Origin: Haloglomus halophilum
GTDB taxonomy: Archaea; Halobacteriota; Halobacteria; Halobacteriales; Haloarculaceae
Reading direction: 5' to 3'
Length of the DNA stretch: 64,000 nucleotides
Assembly: GCF_024298885.1 (NCBI RefSeq)
Contig: NZ_CP101166.1
Coordinates: 1,674,001-1,738,000 of the forward strand
Shown: positions 36,487 through 45,962 of the stretch, piece after piece
How the letters are laid out: every line of letters starts with the position of its first letter
Position numbering within the stretch: the stretch's first letter is position 1
Notes under the pieces: generated by a model
The model's database searches: none
Told to the model about the DNA's origin: nothing
Seen by the model: the letters and a program-made list of their open reading frames with translations, nothing else
Program-made: the position numbers and the translations under genes

Positions 36487-38691
36487 ATGAGCGGGTTCCT
36501 CAGTTCATTCGCAATAAATCTCCCAGATATTCCTGCAAAAATCTATACGATTGGTGCTGAAATAGCAGGAGATCCCTATTCCCAGCTAAGCCACTTCGAG
36601 AATGTTCTTGAGAGCCAGACTGGGGGTGAGGCATACCGAGTTCGAGGTCCCGACGGAAACTGGTATCTCGCGGTCTTCGGCCAAGATCACGAACCGAAAA
36701 AAGTGGACGCGGGCGATAGTGTCACTCTTTCGCTGGAATATCGCACGGAGCTAAAACCTGAGAATCCCCGCCACCGAACCGCACTTGAGCAGGCTCTCCG
36801 TGATTCGCTTCGTGGCTTTTTCACCTCATATCAGGACTACTGGGAATATAATGACTATGCGAATTTCTATGACCCCGATCCAGTTGCACATATCGAGGGT
36901 CATCAAGTACTCCGAGGAATTCGCACGAGCATCGACTACCGTGAAGAGACGGGATTTATGCTGAGCCTTGATCCGACTCGCAAATTCATTCCTCGCGAGA
37001 CACTCGCGGACCTGATTGACGAGTGTGGTGCCGGGTCGGTCGTTGAGCAATTCGGAGAGGGGAGACGGTACTTCTTTTTCGACCGTCCGGAACCCCAACC
37101 TGTTCGGCTTCATTCGGTAACTGAGTCGACGGTGTCGGAGCAAACGATGGAGATCGATGGAGAACCCATTTCGGTTCTGAAATTCGTCGATGACAACTAT
37201 GGCAGTGACTATGCCGGAAAGATTGATCCCACCGAGCCGGTGGTCCAAATCAACTACTCAAGCGGAGGGCGAAGCTACGACGCTGCGCCCTCGCTCCTCC
37301 GACTAATTCCACAACAACAGGAGGCAATGACCAAGACCTCGACGCTTGAGCCAGAAGAGCGATGGTCAGAGGTTCAGGAATGGATGTCGTCGCTCCACTA
37401 CCTCACCATCGGCAATGAAACGGCCGACATCGAAGATGACCCGATTCGACGGGGTCTGAGTACATTTGCCCTCCCACCTCTCGAATTCGGTGACGGCTCG
37501 GCAGTACTCGAAACAGGGACAGCAGACGACACGACCAGTAATAGCGATACGGTCACGAGTGGGGACTGGCGTGATTCCATCCGGAACTATCTCCGCGAGT
37601 TCGGCCCTCGAATTAAGCCCATGGACGAGCCCCGCGTCAGTGCTCTCCATACCGATTCCACTCGAGAGGAAGCCCTCGAAGCGCTCGGTCAGCTCGGGGA
37701 GTATCTCGAGGAATACTTTGACCTCCCCCTCCGGCAACCGATTGGTGGAACCAACTATCAGGATCGTGCTGAACTGGACTCATACTTGAGTGAGTACGGA
37801 GACGATATCGCAGGAGTCCTCGCGTACATGACGGATGAAAGCGCGTCACAATACCATGAATTAATCGACGCCGTAGGGGGCAAGCCGACCCAGCATCTTA
37901 CACAAAACAACTACCTGTCGGAGCGGAACCGTCAGTTCAGTCAATCGCTCTTCCATACTGCTACCGACTTAGGGGCGAAATTAGGGGTCCGGCCGTTTCT
38001 TCTTGATGATGGGCTTTCGGCTGACGTCCTCATCGGAATGAGTGTGACCGGTAACCAGCGAACAACAGCCAGCTCGGTAGTCGTGTCCGGGGAGACGGGT
38101 AACGTAATCGATTGGACCGAACAACCCCATGGAAGAGGGAAGAGTAGCGTTGCAGATCATGATCTGGCCGAGCGGCTCGTTGGTGATGGGATCGCTGCTG
38201 CCGCTGGTAACCCCGATCTGGGATCAGTTGATACGATTGCGATCCACAAGAACGGGAGTTTTGGTAACGAGGAAGTGGCTGGCATTCGTGCGGCTATCGA
38301 GACGCTGCAGGAGGACGGATATCTCGAGTCCGATATATCATGGAGCGCGGTCGAGCTCCGGAGCAACACCGCCTATCGAATCTATAGTGATCGACGCGAC
38401 CGCAGTTGTGACACCGGCTCGTACGCCAAGATTGACGAAAAGAAAGTGCTGCTAACGCCATCCGGTCGTCAGTTCACTTACCAGGGCACACCTCGTACGT
38501 TCGAGATCCGAGCGGAAGCAGGTACTGGCGATATGGATATTGTTCAGATCGGGAAAGATATCTTTGACCTCTCGTGTCTCGTCTGGTGGGCTCCCGGTTC
38601 GAAAATCAGTGACCCAATTACGATCCGTTATCCGAATAACATGAACGAGCTATTCGAGCACTGCCAACGCCTACAATACCTGCCGAGCTAA
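36487..38691 (+). CDS. Long prokaryotic Argonaute with inactive PIWI domain
   Basis: The 734-aa protein shows an Argonaute layout. It has an N-terminal/PAZ-type region (about 1-430), a MID region around NYLSERNRQFSQSLF and LGAKLGVRPFLLDD (about 475-512), and a PIWI domain (about 515-734). In active enzymes the first PIWI strand reads IGxD; here it is LIGMSVTG with Ser about 519 instead of Asp. The next catalytic strand, usually HRDG, is IHKNGSF with Asn about 589. The C-terminal catalytic residue is also not evident in DPITIRYPNN. It should therefore bind guide and target without cutting, as long-B pAgos do, which then need an effector. It is divergent from dndC and convergent with the metallopeptidase-like gene (4-bp overlap of ends). 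Assignment is by motif reading. Confidence 0.8.
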   Translation: MSGFLSSFAINLPDIPAKIYTIGAEIAGDPYSQLSHFENVLESQTGGEAYRVRGPDGNWYLAVFGQDHEPKKVDAGDSVTLSLEYRTELKPENPRHRTALEQALRDSLRGFFTSYQDYWEYNDYANFYDPDPVAHIEGHQVLRGIRTSIDYREETGFMLSLDPTRKFIPRETLADLIDECGAGSVVEQFGEGRRYFFFDRPEPQPVRLHSVTESTVSEQTMEIDGEPISVLKFVDDNYGSDYAGKIDPTEPVVQINYSSGGRSYDAAPSLLRLIPQQQEAMTKTSTLEPEERWSEVQEWMSSLHYLTIGNETADIEDDPIRRGLSTFALPPLEFGDGSAVLETGTADDTTSNSDTVTSGDWRDSIRNYLREFGPRIKPMDEPRVSALHTDSTREEALEALGQLGEYLEEYFDLPLRQPIGGTNYQDRAELDSYLSEYGDDIAGVLAYMTDESASQYHELIDAVGGKPTQHLTQNNYLSERNRQFSQSLFHTATDLGAKLGVRPFLLDDGLSADVLIGMSVTGNQRTTASSVVVSGETGNVIDWTEQPHGRGKSSVADHDLAERLVGDGIAAAAGNPDLGSVDTIAIHKNGSFGNEEVAGIRAAIETLQEDGYLESDISWSAVELRSNTAYRIYSDRRDRSCDTGSYAKIDEKKVLLTPSGRQFTYQGTPRTFEIRAEAGTGDMDIVQIGKDIFDLSCLVWWAPGSKISDPITIRYPNNMNELFEHCQRLQYLPS

Positions 38692-39812
38692 TCCTCGTAC
38701 CAGTAATAATTGGCTTCGAGTCGGTACTGCATCCCATCTGCTTCGTTTGGGTCTGTTCCGTTTCGTAGCTCAGTACAGAGCTGTTCCAACTCGTATTCAG
38801 CCGCGTTTCGTGCCGTGGTGACTGTCCCAGCTACCAGTTCGTCGTCCGCCCATTCATCGTAGTACGACGGCCTTGAGTCGCTAAGCCGGCTTAGGTGTCT
38901 CTCGTACTCTGTCCGAAGCGGTTCAAGTGGTTCTCGCAGTTCGGGTGAGAGCTGTTCGTCCACAAGGTCCAGTGTTGTCCGAATGCGAAGGGCGTCCGGA
39001 GGGTGGAGAGCGTTATCCCGTGGCGTTACATTGCGGGAGATACGGAACGGCTTCTGCTCAAAGAGATGATGGAGGAGAGCGAACGCGTAGGCCGGGCCGA
39101 ATACGAAGAATCCGACGACATCGCAGAACAGCTCCTCGTACCACTGTAACCAGTTCTCATAGAAGTCACGTTTGCGGCCATCATCATCGATGCTCCGTCG
39201 AAGCTTTCCGAATCGGTCCGTGAAGCTCGGTGATTTTTGTGCCCGAAGCAAGAGGGGGTGAGCGACCTCATGTGCCAATATCGGTGCCTGTGGAAGCAGT
39301 TCCTCTCCTCTGGGAATGAAGACGATATGATACTCATCGCCGAAGAGTGGCAAAAGCGCGTACCCATCCCTCACAACTGGAAGACACGATATCTCAAGAT
39401 TGAGTGCCTCCGTGATCTCAGTACAGATGTAATCCGCTAAGCAGACTCGTTCAGAGAAACGTTGCCGGTGGGTATCATGGAGTTCTAAATACGTGAGAGT
39501 CCGCTCAAGCTCTTCAATATGGCCCTGGACGGTATCCAGCTTTGCAATATATCGACTGTAGAGTCGTTGGTCATCTTCGCTCGCTCGAAAATTCTGCCGC
39601 CGATGCTCAATCTTGTCGATATCGTCTCCTATCGACTCGATCTTATGCTCAAGAACCGTCGATATCGGCCGATCACTGTATTTCTCCACCTCCCGTTGGA
39701 GGGCAACATAATGCTCCTCGAGAATGCTCTCCCGGTATTCAGGGATCCGAGGCACGATTGAAATCCATTTGGTCGATGTCTCTGTCAGTCGTTTCGGTGG
39801 CCTGCTCTTCAA
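38688..39812 (-). CDS. HExxH metallopeptidase-like protein
   Basis: The protein is up to 374 aa. The N-terminal third is helical or coiled-coil. The centre holds ILAHEVAHPLLL (HExxH at about residue 180) and, about 45 residues later, WYEELFCDVVGFF, which supplies the third zinc ligand expected of a gluzincin-type protease. A hydrophobic stretch follows (FVFGPAYAFALLHHLF). The long N-terminus overlaps the upstream 147-aa gene by 74 bp; a non-ATG start further in would shorten this, so the true start is uncertain. It is convergent with the Argonaute gene. Proteases are common effectors in defence; this one's substrate is unknown and I recognise no named family. Confidence 0.65.
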   Translation of the reverse strand: MKSRPPKRLTETSTKWISIVPRIPEYRESILEEHYVALQREVEKYSDRPISTVLEHKIESIGDDIDKIEHRRQNFRASEDDQRLYSRYIAKLDTVQGHIEELERTLTYLELHDTHRQRFSERVCLADYICTEITEALNLEISCLPVVRDGYALLPLFGDEYHIVFIPRGEELLPQAPILAHEVAHPLLLRAQKSPSFTDRFGKLRRSIDDDGRKRDFYENWLQWYEELFCDVVGFFVFGPAYAFALLHHLFEQKPFRISRNVTPRDNALHPPDALRIRTTLDLVDEQLSPELREPLEPLRTEYERHLSRLSDSRPSYYDEWADDELVAGTVTTARNAAEYELEQLCTELRNGTDPNEADGMQYRLEANYYWYED

Positions 39813-40182
39813 TCACTTCGAATACGGCAGAGACATCGTCCAACTCTTCCTGATATTCGAGTGTCTCGATTGCCCGGTTGAGTGAATCGATATGCCCATC
39901 AAGTCGTCTCAGAACGTATTTCGGGAGTTCTCCGTAATAGTTGCAGAGCGAACGGGCGATTGTGTACTCATAACTGTCTGCTGTTTCCGGAGTCTCGAGT
40001 GCTTGCCGGAGCTGCTTGAGAACGCTCCTTCCGGTAGTTAGATTCTCCCGTAGTTCCTCAGCCCGAATCTGAGAAACTGCCCCGTCACTCTGGAGAAGTG
40101 CTAGTGCATAGAGAGCCTCATCTGCCTGCTCTCCGAACCGACGGCTGACATCCTGCCGCCGCTTCGATCTCCAGAGGCTCAT
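39739..40182 (-). CDS. Helical 147-aa partner of the metallopeptidase-like gene
   Basis: A 147-aa, mostly helical, charged protein with segments FGEQADEALYALALLQSDG and YYGELPKYVLRRLDGHIDSL and an acidic coiled-coil end. No catalytic motif is visible. It precedes and overlaps the metallopeptidase-like gene on the same strand, so it is probably co-translated with it. It could be an inhibitor or adaptor of the protease; that is inference. It lies 158 bp after the AddA-like gene. Confidence 0.5.
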   Translation of the reverse strand: MSLWRSKRRQDVSRRFGEQADEALYALALLQSDGAVSQIRAEELRENLTTGRSVLKQLRQALETPETADSYEYTIARSLCNYYGELPKYVLRRLDGHIDSLNRAIETLEYQEELDDVSAVFEVIEEQATETTDRDIDQMDFNRASDP

Positions 40183-40340
40183 CCAGTAGAGTTACTGTGT
40201 CCAACATCAATCAGCTTTATCATCGTTCATATCGGCTACTGTGCGTCGGTAAGACGCCTCTACTGGCTGGAATACTATTTCGGCGGCATCGGATCAAACG
40301 GTTTCGTCACCCGAGCGGGTAATCAGTAAGAACCTGACTC

Positions 40341-43238
40341 TTAGCAGAGTGTCTCTTCTACGGCTTGTATCAGTTCTCTATTGGAGATTGGTTCGAGGGC
40401 TTTCAGCTTATTGTCGGCAGTATAGAACACCTGTGGGCATATCTCTCGCTCTGGGTAGACCGAGGTCAACACGTGATAGTACGCGCTCAATTGCTTCCGG
40501 TACTCGGACTCGGCGACCCGACTCAGATCGGTCTTGTAATCAATCACGTCGACACGCTCTGGCGTGATATGGAGCAGATCGATGATACCCGTGAGCGTCA
40601 CCGCTGGGTCAGTATCGAGCGGGAGTAGAACCGTCTCTTCGGCCTTGGACTCGCCCTCGAGTCCGTCGATGAGCCGGACAACGTTCTCCTCATCCTCGTT
40701 CGACGGCTCCACCGCCTCCCCGAGAACATAGGCTTCCGCAAAGTCGTGGAGTTCGTTGCCGAACGCTGTCCCACGACCTCCCGTCCCCTCTTCATACACG
40801 CTGTCGTCCATGATATCGTGAACGCCGTGGCGTCGAGGTTGTCCATCCGAAGCGGGAATCTCGATCTCGAAGGCTGCTGTCGCTTCCGTCGTAGCCTGCT
40901 GCTCCGAAGGGGCTGGGTCGACCTCCGTGGCCTCCACCGACAACTCCGAAAAGAACAGACTCGGGTCTTCGCCAGCGGTGAACAGCAGATGCCGCTTGGC
41001 CCGGGTCATCGCGACGTACAGCAACCGCCGCTCCTCGTCATACTCCGACGGCAGGCAGGACGTGAGCAGGTCGTACGGCCAGTGTGTGAACACGTGCGGG
41101 TGCGAGCCCTCGTCGGTGAACACTCGCCGCTGCCGGAGTCCCAGCGGCTCCTGATACACGATCGGTGAAGACGGCGGCTGGCCGTAATGCGGGAACGCTC
41201 GGTAGTTCAGATTCCCCAGCAGGACGATCGGGTATTCGAGCCCCTTCGCGCCGTGGATGGTTTGTAGCGTCACGGCGTCCTGGCCGGGACTCGTGTCGAT
41301 CTCCACCGTGCTCCCGTTCTCCAGATTGTCGGTGATGTAGGCGATCGCCTCACTGCGCGTCATGAGCGTGCCCTCGTACACGCCGGTTAGGTGGTCCAGC
41401 AGCGCGTCGGCGAACGCGTTCGAGAGGTCGTATCGGTCGAAGACGCGCTGGGCGAGCGCCCCGATGGTCTCTAACTCGAGGAGTTCGTCACGGAACGCAA
41501 CCATCGCATCCGGATACGCTTCGTCCTCGAGAATGGACTCCGTCTGCCCGAAGGTGTAGCCAGCCCGTTCAAGCACAACAGCCCAGCCGCGGGTGTCGTC
41601 GGACTCGCAGATACGGAGCCACGCGAGCAGGAGCTTCGCCTCCGGCGTGTCGAACAACTCGACACCGCCCTCGTAGGCGATTGGCACGTTGTATTCGGCC
41701 GCCCGGTTGAGCAACTCGCGGGCGAAGTTCCGTTTCCGTGTGAACACCGCGATGTCGCTGTACGAGGGCGCACCGAGGCGCTTCTGTTCGGCGGCCCGCT
41801 GTTCCTCGGGCGACATGTCCTCGGTTGCGGCGGGGTCGTCACGCACCTCGACGGCATAGTCGTCGTTGCCGACGATCGTCTGGATCCGGTCGAGAATGAG
41901 GTCGTACTCGTCGGCGGCCTGGTAGGCCTCGATTCGTGCGTTGTCGACGTGGTTAGTCGCCTCGAGTGAGGCCTCGCCGGCCAGCGGGTCCTCGTTGAGG
42001 TCCTCCGAGTACGTCGCTCGGATGGAGAGACTCTGCTCGGCAAAATCAAGAATCGATGCCGAGGAGCGGTAGTTCTGCACCAGCGGGATCGACTCGATAT
42101 CATCGACCGGGTAGTCGATTCGCTCGGTGTCGCTGTTCAGCTCGGCAGCATACTGGGAGAGTCGGCTCTCGAACTCGGTAATGTTCTCGACGCTGGTGTA
42201 CTGGAAGCCGTAGATACTCTGCTTCCAGTCTCCGACGACGCAGATGTTGTTCGTCGACGCGAGCAACAGCGCGATCTTGAACTGGAGTTCGTTGGTGTCC
42301 TGGAACTCATCCACCATCACGTACTCGTGGCTCACTGCCGCCCGGACTCCGGGCTCCTCGCAGAGCATGACGAAGGCGAGTGCCAGCATCAGTCCCTGCG
42401 TGAGATAGTTCCGCGAAAGCGCGAAGGCGAGATACTCGATGTAGACATCGTGGAGGAACGCTCGGAGCGCCTCGCGATCCTCGTCGAAGGCGTCCAGCAC
42501 CAGCGCCTCATTCACCTGTGGGTCATCATGGACCGCCGACCGGTCCGGGGCGCCGGGAGCGTACTCTGTCACATCCCAGCCCGCGACCGAGCCCCGAGCG
42601 TCGCTGTTGGTTGGGCCACGCGACCCCTCGCCGGGTGCGTTCGTCTCGGCCAGCGTCGCCTCGAACGCCGCTCGGTCCCCCGTGAGCGGTGCCGCGGTGT
42701 CTCGGTACCAGCCGTCCCGGGTCGGGATCACGCCTTTGGCTGCAAGCTGGCCGATCAGCGAGCGGAGCGTCGTCCGGTCCCGGAAGATGCGGAGCAGGTC
42801 GGCGTGTTCGGGATGCCGGTCAGCGAACCGGGACATGAACGTCCGGAAGTGCTGGCGCTCTTGGACCTGGTCCTCGATCAGATCCAGTCCATCCGGAATC
42901 TGGTCGCCGATGCCGAGCGCCTCCGGAATCGTGTGTCCGTACCGCCGGAGGAGCTGGTAGCAATACGAATGGAACGTGCTGATCGGTGCGTCCTGCAGCT
43001 CCCGGAGGTCATAATCGGTCTGCTGGACGATCCGGTCTTTCATTTCCGCTGCCGCGTTCCGAGTGAACGTCACCAGCAGGATCTCCTCGGGCGTCGCGTC
43101 GGTCGTCTCGAGGATTTCGGCATACCGTCGGGTGACGGCGAACGTCTTCCCGGTTCCGGCCCCGGCGTTGACGCGGTAGATCCCCTCAGTGCTGGTGATT
43201 AGCTCTTCTTGCTGCTCGTTCGGTGATGGCTCAGTCAT
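40341..43238 (-). CDS. AddA-like UvrD helicase-nuclease
   Basis: The 965-aa superfamily 1 helicase carries a C-terminal nuclease. Motif I is NAGAGTGKTFAVTRRY (about residues 23-38), motif II is VMVDEFQDTNEL (about 310-321), then VVGDWKQSIYGFQY (III), TLQTIHGAKGLEYPIVLL (V) and LLYVAMTRAKRHLLF (VI). The end has VDVIDYKTDLSR, the PD-(D/E)XK nuclease core. AddA/RecB enzymes unwind and resect broken DNA. It overlaps the AddB-like gene by 8 bases. Haloarchaeal pairs like this occur both as repair genes and in defence islands; here the island context favours accessory function, but repair is possible. Confidence 0.85.
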   Translation of the reverse strand: MTEPSPNEQQEELITSTEGIYRVNAGAGTGKTFAVTRRYAEILETTDATPEEILLVTFTRNAAAEMKDRIVQQTDYDLRELQDAPISTFHSYCYQLLRRYGHTIPEALGIGDQIPDGLDLIEDQVQERQHFRTFMSRFADRHPEHADLLRIFRDRTTLRSLIGQLAAKGVIPTRDGWYRDTAAPLTGDRAAFEATLAETNAPGEGSRGPTNSDARGSVAGWDVTEYAPGAPDRSAVHDDPQVNEALVLDAFDEDREALRAFLHDVYIEYLAFALSRNYLTQGLMLALAFVMLCEEPGVRAAVSHEYVMVDEFQDTNELQFKIALLLASTNNICVVGDWKQSIYGFQYTSVENITEFESRLSQYAAELNSDTERIDYPVDDIESIPLVQNYRSSASILDFAEQSLSIRATYSEDLNEDPLAGEASLEATNHVDNARIEAYQAADEYDLILDRIQTIVGNDDYAVEVRDDPAATEDMSPEEQRAAEQKRLGAPSYSDIAVFTRKRNFARELLNRAAEYNVPIAYEGGVELFDTPEAKLLLAWLRICESDDTRGWAVVLERAGYTFGQTESILEDEAYPDAMVAFRDELLELETIGALAQRVFDRYDLSNAFADALLDHLTGVYEGTLMTRSEAIAYITDNLENGSTVEIDTSPGQDAVTLQTIHGAKGLEYPIVLLGNLNYRAFPHYGQPPSSPIVYQEPLGLRQRRVFTDEGSHPHVFTHWPYDLLTSCLPSEYDEERRLLYVAMTRAKRHLLFTAGEDPSLFFSELSVEATEVDPAPSEQQATTEATAAFEIEIPASDGQPRRHGVHDIMDDSVYEEGTGGRGTAFGNELHDFAEAYVLGEAVEPSNEDEENVVRLIDGLEGESKAEETVLLPLDTDPAVTLTGIIDLLHITPERVDVIDYKTDLSRVAESEYRKQLSAYYHVLTSVYPEREICPQVFYTADNKLKALEPISNRELIQAVEETLC

Positions 43239-45819
43239 CGGTGAGAATCAGGTCCCGTGTGTCCACTCGGTCCCAGTTCGGGCCGTCCTCGATCGCCCGG
43301 ACGGGGAACGAATCGTTGCGGTATTCGTTGAGATTGGCCAGTTGCTCGTCGACGAACGTCTCGAACGCGTCGAGATCCGGCTTCAGGTAGTACGTTCCAA
43401 CGACATCGTCCATGTCGTTGATCGCATCCCGGCAGCCGTTCTCGACGTAGGCGGTGTCCTTGACGTGCCGTTTCGTGTACTCGATGAACGCGGTGATGAC
43501 GGCCTCGCGTTGCTCGGGGGCCTCGCCCTCCCGGGGCAGGTCGTGATCAAGGAAGAACTCCCGATAGGCGTCGTAGCCGAGCGGGTCGAGCGCTTTCACC
43601 CGGTCGTTGGAATCCGCGTAGTCGGTGACGGCCTCGTACACCTCGCGCCGCGCGACGAACTCGCTGAACGTGACGGGTAGATAGGTGATGGTCGTCACCA
43701 GCTCTCCGATGTCCGGAGCCTCGCCTCGGGCCATTCGGTCAGCGTGTTCGAGGACGTGGACGAAGTGAATCGAGAGCGGTTCGTCGGGCTCCTGTCTCCG
43801 ATGCTGGAGGAGGTAGAGTGCGACCTGGAAGTTCGGGTCATCGTGAAGTGGGTCTATGGAGGCCCGGTCGCGCAGCTTCGACGCCGTCGACTGGCTCCCG
43901 GTCTTGTAGTCGACGAGGTCGGTCGGACTTCGGAGGAGGTCGACGAAGCCACGTATCCCCGCTTCAGGGGCCTCGAACCACCGCTCGGTGAGTTGTGATG
44001 CACAATCGAGGTCCAGCCGGTCGGCGAGTTCGTTCTCCTGTGAGCGATCAGCGTACGCCTCGTGGTCCGCTTCGACCGGCGGGTTCGCATCCAGGTATTC
44101 CATCGCCGTTTCGAGCGCGATCGCCAGCTGTGTTCGCTCGACCGGATGCCGGTCGTCGGTGGCGTACGCCCGAACCTGCTCCACCATCGCATCGACGACC
44201 GTCTCGAACTCCTCGCGAACCGTCTCCGGGTGAGTGACGTACAGCTCCGCGGCCTCGTGGACGACGGTCCCGCGAGCCATGTAGCTCGCCGTTGGGGTCT
44301 CCACCAGCCGCGTGAAGAACTCCTCACGGGGGCAGTTGGCGAGCCGCTTTAGCGTCGATTGGCTGAGTGCATCCACCTCCTCTGTTTCGCCATCCGCCCC
44401 AGGTGGCGCAACGAACGGTTGTCCGGGTGCCCCCCGTTCGACGCCGTAGTCATCGTAGCGCTCGTGGGGGAGATCGCTGAAGCGATCGAACGACTGCTCG
44501 AACAGCTGCCGGAAGTAGACACATGGCGTCACGTCCTCGCCGGCACGGGTATCCTGAACGAGATAATGCCGCTGGCGACCGTTCTGGAGGAGGATCTCGA
44601 ACCGATCCAGATCCTGCTGGACGTACTCGGTGCTGTCGATCCAGGGCACGTCGGGCGGTGTCTTCGCCCAGCCCGCCCCGAGTCCGAGGTAGAACACGAC
44701 CGGACGATCGATGTATGCTGTCGAGGCGGCGTCCGTCAGAAGCACGCCGTCTCGCTCTCTGTCGACCGGCACATCGAACGACTGGACGTAGTACGTGAGG
44801 CGGTCGAGCAGGTCTGATGTGACCGCCGTATCGAGGACATCCAGTCGGTCGCACTCGTCCCGGAGTGTGCCTAAGGTGACGCCAGCAAGCGCTTCGTAGG
44901 CCCGGATCGCGTCGCGGAGCGTGCCCGTGTGGACCGCCTCCTCGATCGTTGCGAGTTCGGGGAGGGTCGAGTCTTCGAGTGCATCGACGCGCTGCTCACC
45001 GAGCTTGCGAGGGACATCGACACCAAGGGGGGCGAGTAGTGGCTCGATATCACCGACGCGGAGATCGCTGCCGGTGAACACGGCTTGCAGTAGCCGGAGG
45101 AAGGTTCGAACGTCCGGGTCGTCGACGAAGCCGGGGCCGCCCTGGAACGGAATCTCTGCTGCGGCGAGCCCCGCCTCGACGAGCGGGCTGAAGACGGTCG
45201 ACTCGTCCAGCACGACACCGACCGATTCGGCGGTGTCGGCCGACAGCTGCTCGATGAGCGCGTCGACGATCGCCGTCGCGGAGGGGAAGATATCGAATGT
45301 GGGGAGTGTCCCGGTAGCGCCGGTGAAGCGGTCAACGGTCTCGTAGTCAGCCGGCAGCAACGAGCGGTCCAGTTCGGACAGCGACGACTCGCCGATGACG
45401 GCTAGGTCGACTTCGTCATCGAGGCGGCTGTTCGCGAGTTTGTGGTAGCTACTGTCGGCCGTACGGAGCGTCTCGACAGCAGTCCGCATCGCTGGCGTGT
45501 CGAACTCGTCATGGTCGAGAATGGCGTCGATATTCCCGGTCCGGTCCCACGCCTGAAGCGTTCGGTCCAGTGCCCGATGGGCTTGCTTCCAGGTCAGATC
45601 CGTCTCAGTAATGAGAGTCCTGAACAGGTTCCGACGATCCATCGGGGTGAGCTGGTTCGAGGCGTGGCCGCGTGGGGTCGCACCCACGCGGCCGATCCTC
45701 GGCCGGTCGACACGCCGGTCGAGGGCAAGTGCGAGCGGCGGGTCGGACGTCAGGGCGAGATCGGTGTCGCGAATCGCTCGGTGGAGGTCATCGATCGACG
45801 CGGCCTCACGGAGTGTCAC
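43231..45819 (-). CDS. AddB-like nuclease subunit
   Basis: The 862-aa partner of the AddA-like gene is encoded just upstream and overlaps it by 8 bases. The N-terminal 500 residues look like a helicase fold without a Walker A, as in the inactive subunit of AddB-type enzymes. The C-terminal part starts with LSQSTLKRLANCPREEFF and holds the nuclease core FVDLLRSPTDLVDYKTGSQ. Only one cysteine of the iron-sulfur set of bacterial AddB is obvious at the expected place. It is the first gene of its transcript and divergent from the HNH gene. Confidence 0.75.
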   Translation of the reverse strand: MTLREAASIDDLHRAIRDTDLALTSDPPLALALDRRVDRPRIGRVGATPRGHASNQLTPMDRRNLFRTLITETDLTWKQAHRALDRTLQAWDRTGNIDAILDHDEFDTPAMRTAVETLRTADSSYHKLANSRLDDEVDLAVIGESSLSELDRSLLPADYETVDRFTGATGTLPTFDIFPSATAIVDALIEQLSADTAESVGVVLDESTVFSPLVEAGLAAAEIPFQGGPGFVDDPDVRTFLRLLQAVFTGSDLRVGDIEPLLAPLGVDVPRKLGEQRVDALEDSTLPELATIEEAVHTGTLRDAIRAYEALAGVTLGTLRDECDRLDVLDTAVTSDLLDRLTYYVQSFDVPVDRERDGVLLTDAASTAYIDRPVVFYLGLGAGWAKTPPDVPWIDSTEYVQQDLDRFEILLQNGRQRHYLVQDTRAGEDVTPCVYFRQLFEQSFDRFSDLPHERYDDYGVERGAPGQPFVAPPGADGETEEVDALSQSTLKRLANCPREEFFTRLVETPTASYMARGTVVHEAAELYVTHPETVREEFETVVDAMVEQVRAYATDDRHPVERTQLAIALETAMEYLDANPPVEADHEAYADRSQENELADRLDLDCASQLTERWFEAPEAGIRGFVDLLRSPTDLVDYKTGSQSTASKLRDRASIDPLHDDPNFQVALYLLQHRRQEPDEPLSIHFVHVLEHADRMARGEAPDIGELVTTITYLPVTFSEFVARREVYEAVTDYADSNDRVKALDPLGYDAYREFFLDHDLPREGEAPEQREAVITAFIEYTKRHVKDTAYVENGCRDAINDMDDVVGTYYLKPDLDAFETFVDEQLANLNEYRNDSFPVRAIEDGPNWDRVDTRDLILTDD

Positions 45820-45962
45820 AGTCCACCAACTGGGAACGGGCGCTTGAAACTACGGATCGGGTGGACTATCGCCCGGGGCGGCGCTTCTTAGCTGAAAATG
45901 CGGGTGCTCGTTCGGTCTCGTCGGGGAAACGATCATGTCGCGCCCGTGGGAGTGTCGTGAGC

